From a virus, in the IMG/VR virus record IMGVR_UViG_3300042894_002524, positions 25,828 to 89,827 of that record: 64,000 bases of DNA. The stretch is one strand, 5' to 3'. Below, piece by piece: positions 60,336 through 64,000 of this stretch. The notes beneath the pieces are model-generated. The model ran no database searches. It had not been told where the DNA came from and worked only from the letters and a program-made list of their open reading frames with translations. The position numbers were made by a program, and so were the translations under genes. The stretch's first letter is position 1, and the number at the start of each line of letters is the position of its first letter.

Positions 60336-60552
60336 TGATGACCTAGAAGACCTCGAAACGCTTACGATTATTATTAAAGCTGTACCTTTTGAGGACAGTT
60401 TTATTCCAGCTTTCTACATTTCCTCACCTTCAGAGGACTATATGATGTCAATTGATGAACTTTCTGCCCTAATGGATGGGATTGAGATAGCAAACAAGTC
60501 AGTAGATGATATTATTGATTACATATTGAATTCGAAAAGGGGTGAAGAATGA
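60310..60552 (+). CDS. small acidic protein
   Basis: An 80-residue acidic protein (YSNDDDLEDLETLTIIIKAV, MSIDELSALMDGIEIANKS). ATG60310 has GGAG nine bases upstream; an in-frame ATG at 60295 gives a longer form without a ribosome site. It overlaps the preceding gene by 26 bases and the next by four. The function is unknown; highly acidic small proteins can be DNA mimics or inhibitors, which is speculation. Confidence 0.55.
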   Translation: MRIVPYSNDDDLEDLETLTIIIKAVPFEDSFIPAFYISSPSEDYMMSIDELSALMDGIEIANKSVDDIIDYILNSKRGEE

Positions 60553-60836
60553 TTTTTGGTCAGCTAATTAAAGATTTTCCATACCCTGTAAAAATATGTC
60601 CCTATTGCATGAAAGAAATGAAAGCCGTAAACGCCGTTCATTATGAACCCGATAAGTATCAATACAAAGCGCTCTACCTAGACCCAAATCCAGAATGCCC
60701 TGTCTATGACGAAGGCGCTCGAAAAGCCTATGCAAGGATCTACTATTCATCAGAAGATGCGTACATTGCCTTTCACAACATCAGCATTCCTGTCCAGAGA
60801 TGGGAAAGGGAAGAGCTGTATAGCTATTACAAGTGA
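60549..60836 (+). CDS. small protein with a Cys pair
   Basis: A 95-residue protein with CPYC at residues 17-20 and a later cysteine in NPECPVY, which may form a metal site. ATG60549 has AGGGGTGA upstream and overlaps the previous stop. The rest is aromatic (YQYKALYLDP, ARIYYSSEDAYIAFH). The function is unknown. Confidence 0.55.
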   Translation: MIFGQLIKDFPYPVKICPYCMKEMKAVNAVHYEPDKYQYKALYLDPNPECPVYDEGARKAYARIYYSSEDAYIAFHNISIPVQRWEREELYSYYK

Positions 60837-60844
60837 AACCGTGA

Positions 60845-60850
60845 TAAAAT
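60845..60850 (+). promoter_or_regulatory. -10-like element of a possibly leaderless gene
   Basis: TAAAAT lies ten bases before the ATG at 60860, which has no Shine-Dalgarno. A transcript beginning about seven bases after the element would start within a few bases of the ATG, so leaderless translation, common in actinobacteria, is possible. No good -35 is visible. Confidence 0.4.
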
Positions 60851-60859
60851 AGACACACT

Positions 60860-61687
60860 ATGTCTAATCAAAACCTTGACGAAAAAGATCTTGATAATCT
60901 ATTGAAATCACTAACGGAATGGTTTGGTGAAAAATGGGTGGACATTTCCAGACCCAAAAAGGGCGGTGGTTTTGAGCCTTGTGGCAGAGATGACGCAAAG
61001 ACTGGTAAATACCCTAAATGTGTCCCAGCTTCTAAGGCAGCAAGAATGACACCGGAACAGATTGCTTCAGCTGTTCGCCGGAAAAGAACTGCGGAGTCAA
61101 CTCAGACAAGAGATGGCAAAACTCCCATATATGTCTCAACGGACAAAGAGAAGGTTGAAAAAGCCAATGTCCCTACTGACCCAGCTCTCTATGCTAGAGT
61201 TAAAGCAGAAGCAAAAGCTAAGTTTGATGTATATCCCTCTGCATACGCAAACGCATGGTTAGTCCGTGAATACAAGAAAAGAGGAGGAGGTTATAGAGTG
61301 ACAAAAGAAAATGTAGAAAAGGTTGCAGAAGACCTTGCCGAACCAGAAGCAGCTCTTGCAGATGCTTTAGTGGTTGTCGCAGAGCGGTTTGGACCATTCG
61401 ATGCAGAGGATACTGGTATCTGGGTTGAGTATGAAACAGCAGAAGAAAATGAAGAGAAGTCAATTGGCGTTCATTGCCATAATTGTGTTCTATACGCAGG
61501 GGATGGCGTTTGTAAGATCCTAAGTCAAAAGGTTGAGCATTATGGTAAGTGTCGTTTTGCTCTTATCCCGGATGGTCTAGTTTCTCCAGAAATGGAAGAC
61601 GAAGAAGAAGAGGATGACGATGAAGAAAATTCAATGTCATCCCTTATCTCTATAATTAGAGATTTATTAATTAATAAGGAGAAATAA
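60860..61687 (+). CDS. DUF5872-like protein with C-terminal Cys region
   Basis: A 275-residue protein. The N-terminal ~155 residues carry EKWVDISRPKKGGGFEPCGR, CVPASKAARMTPEQIAS and AYANAWLVREYKKRGGGYRV, a conserved domain of unknown function that I recall as DUF5872, found in phage proteins. Residues ~205-240 have VHCHNCVLYAGDGVCKIL and YGKCRF, a possible four-Cys metal site. The end is acidic (EDEEEEDDDEEN). No ribosome site precedes the ATG. The fused protease at 51579-53186 contains another domain of this conserved phage-associated kind. Confidence 0.7.
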   Translation: MSNQNLDEKDLDNLLKSLTEWFGEKWVDISRPKKGGGFEPCGRDDAKTGKYPKCVPASKAARMTPEQIASAVRRKRTAESTQTRDGKTPIYVSTDKEKVEKANVPTDPALYARVKAEAKAKFDVYPSAYANAWLVREYKKRGGGYRVTKENVEKVAEDLAEPEAALADALVVVAERFGPFDAEDTGIWVEYETAEENEEKSIGVHCHNCVLYAGDGVCKILSQKVEHYGKCRFALIPDGLVSPEMEDEEEEDDDEENSMSSLISIIRDLLINKEK

Positions 61688-61688
61688 T

Positions 61689-62072
61689 ATGAAATTTAAT
61701 ATTGAAAAAATGGCTGAAGACCATAGCTCAATGAAATCATGGCATGAAGAGATGGCTAAATCAGCTGCAACTCAAATGCAAGATCACATCAAAGCTGCGT
61801 CTTGGCACGAATCACAAGCAGATATGATCAAAGGTATGATGAACGAGGTGCCTCTCGACCCAGAGAAGAAGGTTTCTTCAATCCCAACAGCCGGATCAGC
61901 TTCAACGCCAACCTCTGGTGCTGGCAAGACTTCCCCCGCAAAGGAAGTTGCATTGGACCCAGAGTCCGTTAAGAAGAGCGACCTCGTTTCTATTCTTAAG
62001 AGCCATGAAGCAGAGTTTGGTTCGTTTGATATGTCTGCCGAAGACATTGCAAACTTCTTGCTTGCAGAGTAA
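61689..62072 (+). CDS. hypothetical protein with helical N-terminus
   Basis: A 127-residue protein. The N-terminus is a Met/His-rich helix (MAEDHSSMKSWHEEMAKSAA, KAASWHESQADMIKGMM), followed by a flexible Ser/Thr/Pro linker and a C-terminal helix pair (SDLVSILKSHEAEFGSFDMS). AAGGAG lies upstream of ATG61689. Phage structural or internal head protein is possible; the function is unknown. Confidence 0.6.
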   Translation: MKFNIEKMAEDHSSMKSWHEEMAKSAATQMQDHIKAASWHESQADMIKGMMNEVPLDPEKKVSSIPTAGSASTPTSGAGKTSPAKEVALDPESVKKSDLVSILKSHEAEFGSFDMSAEDIANFLLAE

Positions 62073-62077
62073 GCCGA

Positions 62078-62272
62078 ATGGAAGTAGTTTACGCTGCTCT
62101 TGTCACAACACTTGGGGCTATTCTTGTAGCGTTAATTCAGAAATTCCGTAAGGAAAACAAAGAAGATCACGGAGCAGTCACAACAATGATCAAATTGCTC
62201 CATTCTGATGTAAAAGACATTGATCAAAAACTTGATCATCATATTGATGACCATTTAAAAGAAAATATTTAA
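62078..62272 (+). CDS. membrane-anchored coiled-coil protein (holin-like)
   Basis: A 64-residue protein with one N-terminal membrane helix (VVYAALVTTLGAILVALIQK) and an acidic, coiled-coil tail (LLHSDVKDIDQKLDHHIDDH). This layout is seen in small holin-like or DUF2746-type proteins of actinophages. It lies far from the lysis cassette, so a different membrane role is possible. Confidence 0.6.
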   Translation: MEVVYAALVTTLGAILVALIQKFRKENKEDHGAVTTMIKLLHSDVKDIDQKLDHHIDDHLKENI

Positions 62273-62282
62273 CAAACTACGC

Positions 62283-62288
62283 TATACT
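62283..62288 (+). promoter_or_regulatory. -10 element before the structured RNA
   Basis: TATACT at 62283-62288 is a good -10 hexamer. Seven bases further, at 62295, the first stem of the hairpin structure begins, so transcription would start exactly at the stem. No clear -35 is present. Confidence 0.5.
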
Positions 62289-62294
62289 AAGTTT

Positions 62295-62354
62295 GGGGCA
62301 CTCTTTGGCGGGTACTATTTCGAAAGATTAGACCTGATATCTTTGGGGTGCCCC
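62295..62354 (+). ncRNA. candidate structured RNA (5' leader of the proteasome-like gene)
   Basis: The 60-base segment can fold as two stacked helices. GGGGCAC (62295-62301) pairs with GTGCCCC (62348-62354), a perfect 7-bp stem. Inside, CGGGT and CUA pair across a CGAA loop with UAG and ACCUG (about 11 pairs including one G-U and small bulges). The two sides of the internal loop hold the same hexamer, CUUUGG. It lies outside coding sequence, 20 bases before the next ATG, with a -10 element just upstream. It could be a cis-regulatory leader or a small RNA. Confidence 0.5.
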
Positions 62355-62374
62355 ATTAGCATCTAAAGGCAGAA

Positions 62375-62980
62375 ATGACAACAATTGTAGGAATCCAAGG
62401 CGATGATTATGCAGTTATCTGTACTGACTCCAGAGTTTCATCTTTTGATGAATCGGGTATGGCTTATCAGATAACAACACTGGGGACAGGTAGTAGCAAA
62501 GTTGCTCAGAATGGCAGATACCTTCTTGGAGCTGCCGGGGATGTTAGAGCTATCAATATTCTGCACCACGCCTTCATCCCCCCAGTCCCCACTTTTACAA
62601 TTTCTGGTCCAAAGCTTGACCAGTTCATTACTCAAAAGTTTGTACCAGCTTTGCGTGAGTGTTTTGAGAGTACAGGCTACGCAATGCCAGATAATGATGC
62701 GAAAGACCACATTGCCGAGCATTCATCACAAATAGTCGTGGTTATTAACGGAACGATCTATATTATTGATGGAGACTATTCTTGGACTTCAGATAAAGCC
62801 GGTATCTACGCCATTGGCAGTGGCTCATCCTACGCCCTAGGCGCTCTGCACGCCCTTAGCAATGGCAAGGAACTCCCTCTAGCCAAAGCCAAGACTGCTA
62901 TCAACAAAGCTCTCTCTGTAGCATCTAAATTTGATCCATACACAGGTGCTCCATTCCAGACTTTTGTTCAACAAAGATAA
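62375..62980 (+). CDS. proteasome beta-subunit-like Ntn hydrolase
   Basis: A 201-residue Ntn-hydrolase fold. After removal of Met the chain begins TTIVGI, so Thr1 is the nucleophile; Asp17 is in CTDSR; K41 in SSKVAQNG fits the catalytic Lys33 after an eight-residue insertion; SGSSYALGAL matches the conserved GSG-S-YA segment near the active site. LLGAAGDVRA is the usual third strand. The beta-type fold normally forms rings as proteolytic chambers, as in HslV and 20S proteasomes. ATG62375 has AAAGG upstream. A phage-encoded protease of this type is unusual; it may alter protein turnover or be a decoy of the host proteasome. Confidence 0.82.
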   Translation: MTTIVGIQGDDYAVICTDSRVSSFDESGMAYQITTLGTGSSKVAQNGRYLLGAAGDVRAINILHHAFIPPVPTFTISGPKLDQFITQKFVPALRECFESTGYAMPDNDAKDHIAEHSSQIVVVINGTIYIIDGDYSWTSDKAGIYAIGSGSSYALGALHALSNGKELPLAKAKTAINKALSVASKFDPYTGAPFQTFVQQR

Positions 62981-62994
62981 TTTATAAAACCGAG

Positions 62995-63022
62995 TTGACT
63001 TTCTATTCACGAGGTGTAAACT
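62995..63022 (+). promoter_or_regulatory. Promoter before the HTH gene
   Basis: TTGACT (62995-63000) and TAAACT (63017-63022) are separated by 16 bases, close to the primary sigma-factor consensus. The expected start is near 63029, leaving a short leader with an AAGGA site before ATG63046. It is among the best -35/-10 pairs I saw. Confidence 0.6.
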
Positions 63023-63045
63023 ATCTACTCTACGAAAGGAATCAA

Positions 63046-63459
63046 ATGATTACTGAAAGAGAAATGAAATTGATCTTGGACAAAACACCGAGCGAAAGCT
63101 ACCGTGAGGTTGCTGCAGCTCTTACTGGTGCGAAAAACCAAATGTCCATTTCAGAAACAGCAAAATTCTATAGCGTACCATCCGCTTTTGTTAAAGAGGT
63201 TTGGGAGAAGCATGGTTTGCTTTCAAAAAACTCTGCATCTACAGAAGGAAAGCGTTCGCGCAAAAGTGCAATTATTGAGTCATACATCAAAGAGAATATT
63301 GGTAAAACAATTACCCCTCAAGACCTAGTATCTGCAACAGGTATCTCTATGCCAACCTTCTATAACTACTACAATGCAAACAGAGGCTTCTTCAAGAAGA
63401 TTAAGCGTGGTCAGTTTGAAATTGTTGATCCAAACAAAGAGCGTCAATCAAGCAAGTAA
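63046..63459 (+). CDS. helix-turn-helix DNA-binding protein
   Basis: A 137-residue basic protein. The N-terminal half has SISETAKFYSVPSAFVKEVW, a helix-turn-helix-like motif, and the C-terminal half has DLVSATGISMPTFYNYYNAN, a second HTH resembling those of TetR-type or homeodomain-like proteins. A helix-turn-helix pair without ligand domain suggests a phage regulator. ATG63046 has AAGGA upstream; a TTG at 62995 lies in the promoter and is rejected. The stop overlaps the next start. Confidence 0.75.
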   Translation: MITEREMKLILDKTPSESYREVAAALTGAKNQMSISETAKFYSVPSAFVKEVWEKHGLLSKNSASTEGKRSRKSAIIESYIKENIGKTITPQDLVSATGISMPTFYNYYNANRGFFKKIKRGQFEIVDPNKERQSSK

Positions 63460-64000
63460 TGGTGCTCTCTAATCTACTCTCAGCAAAACTTTCAGAATCT
63501 TGGGAAGAAGCAGCTTCATTTACTGTTAAAGAGCTATTCGGATTCATTTCTGAAAATGAAGAACTATTTGCAGATATTACAAGAGATGTTACTTTGTGTA
63601 ACAAGGTTCTTGGGAATGATTTTGTTGAGAATATGAGGACTATTGTTGATTATATGATCACAGTAAAAGTTTGGGATCATGACAAAACAAATGACTTTGA
63701 AGTAGCATCGGCTATTGTAAACTATTGGTGTATTCTTTCTGTTCTTTCATTTTTGTCATTAAAACAAATAGATAAAGATTTAGATTTGAACGAATACAGA
63801 GATTGGACTCTCCTTACTGTTACTAGAAAACAAAGAGACTATGGTTCGGACAATATTGCCAAATTTGGTCTTAATGGTTTAGTAATTAGGATTCATGATA
63901 AAGTAGCTCGCCTTGAGAATTTAATTAAAAAAGGTTCCGGTCCATCTAATGAATCTCTCCAAGATACATTACTAGACATCATTGGGTATTCCATCATTGC
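63459..64000 (+). CDS. DUF1599/MazG-like nucleotide-metabolism protein (partial)
   Basis: About 180 residues are visible before the right edge. RKQRDYGSDNIAKFGLNGLV, then IRIHDKVARLENLI and ESLQDTLLDIIGYSII, matches the conserved core of the DUF1599/MazG-like family, an all-alpha fold with Asp/Glu residues for Mg-nucleotide binding. Related enzymes hydrolyse nucleoside triphosphates or are linked to base modification. ATG63459 overlaps the stop of the HTH gene (TAATG). Confidence 0.75.
   Translation, partial: MVLSNLLSAKLSESWEEAASFTVKELFGFISENEELFADITRDVTLCNKVLGNDFVENMRTIVDYMITVKVWDHDKTNDFEVASAIVNYWCILSVLSFLSLKQIDKDLDLNEYRDWTLLTVTRKQRDYGSDNIAKFGLNGLVIRIHDKVARLENLIKKGSGPSNESLQDTLLDIIGYSII

Noticed and set aside
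62295-62354. tRNA-like reading of the structured segment
   Set aside because: TTTCGAAA resembles a T-loop, but length, arms and anticodon do not fit a tRNA; kept only as structured RNA.

Overview
The window is a stretch of a tailed, long-tailed (siphovirus-type) double-stranded DNA phage genome. It carries an HK97-type head module, a major tail protein, frameshifted tail assembly chaperones, a giant tape measure protein, tail fibres, a lysis cassette and a full replication set. The likely host is an actinobacterium: there is a WhiB-family Fe-S regulator (a family essentially confined to Actinobacteria and their phages), a MerR-like regulator, ThyX, an adenosylcobalamin-dependent ribonucleotide reductase and a proteasome-beta-like protein. 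The DNA is AT-rich, which suits low-GC aquatic actinobacteria better than mycobacteria or streptomycetes; that habitat is inference. No terminase, integrase, tRNA gene or CRISPR array was found, and both edges cut through genes.

Layout. Almost everything from 1 to 58.9 kb is on the minus strand, in tightly packed and often overlapping genes, so transcription runs right to left. In that order: a small protein, a glycosyltransferase and ribonucleotide reductase (58.9-55.5 kb); portal, a protease fused to scaffold (with strong internal starts) and major capsid protein (55.5-50.5 kb); small fibre or decoration proteins (50.4-49.0 kb); a secreted Thr-rich repeat protein, three small membrane proteins, an M15 endolysin and a tiny Cys-rich metallothionein-like protein (49.0-46.0 kb); fibre genes with several paralogous pairs (46.0-41.4 kb); a cassette with a flavin-dependent halogenase, a 2OG-Fe(II) oxygenase and several unknown proteins (41.4-36.6 kb); head-tail connectors, major tail protein, G/GT chaperones and an 11.9 kb tape measure gene (36.6-21.0 kb); distal tail proteins and fibres (21.0-12.8 kb); an HNH endonuclease, a phosphoesterase, MerR-like and WhiB regulators (12.8-10.2 kb); helicase, primase, a putative ssDNA-binding protein, a HAD nucleotidase-like protein and DnaE (10.2-3.0 kb); two methyltransferase-like proteins, a second glycosyltransferase and a RecA-like recombinase (3.0-0 kb).

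A divergent control region (58.9-59.1 kb) with palindromic AGTATACT boxes and two small hairpins separates this from a plus-strand block (59.1-64 kb): ThyX, several small unknown proteins, a membrane-anchored protein, a candidate structured RNA preceded by a promoter-like -10 element, a proteasome-like Ntn hydrolase, a helix-turn-helix protein and a partial DUF1599/MazG-like protein.

Ribonucleotide reductase, ThyX, the HAD protein and the DUF1599-like protein together suggest active control of the nucleotide pool, feeding a phage replisome of DnaE, DnaB, primase and RecA. The most unusual features are the halogenase/oxygenase cassette inside the virion operon, the metallothionein-like microprotein next to the endolysin, the proteasome-like protein with its putative RNA leader, and the tape measure protein with two AT-hook-like motifs.
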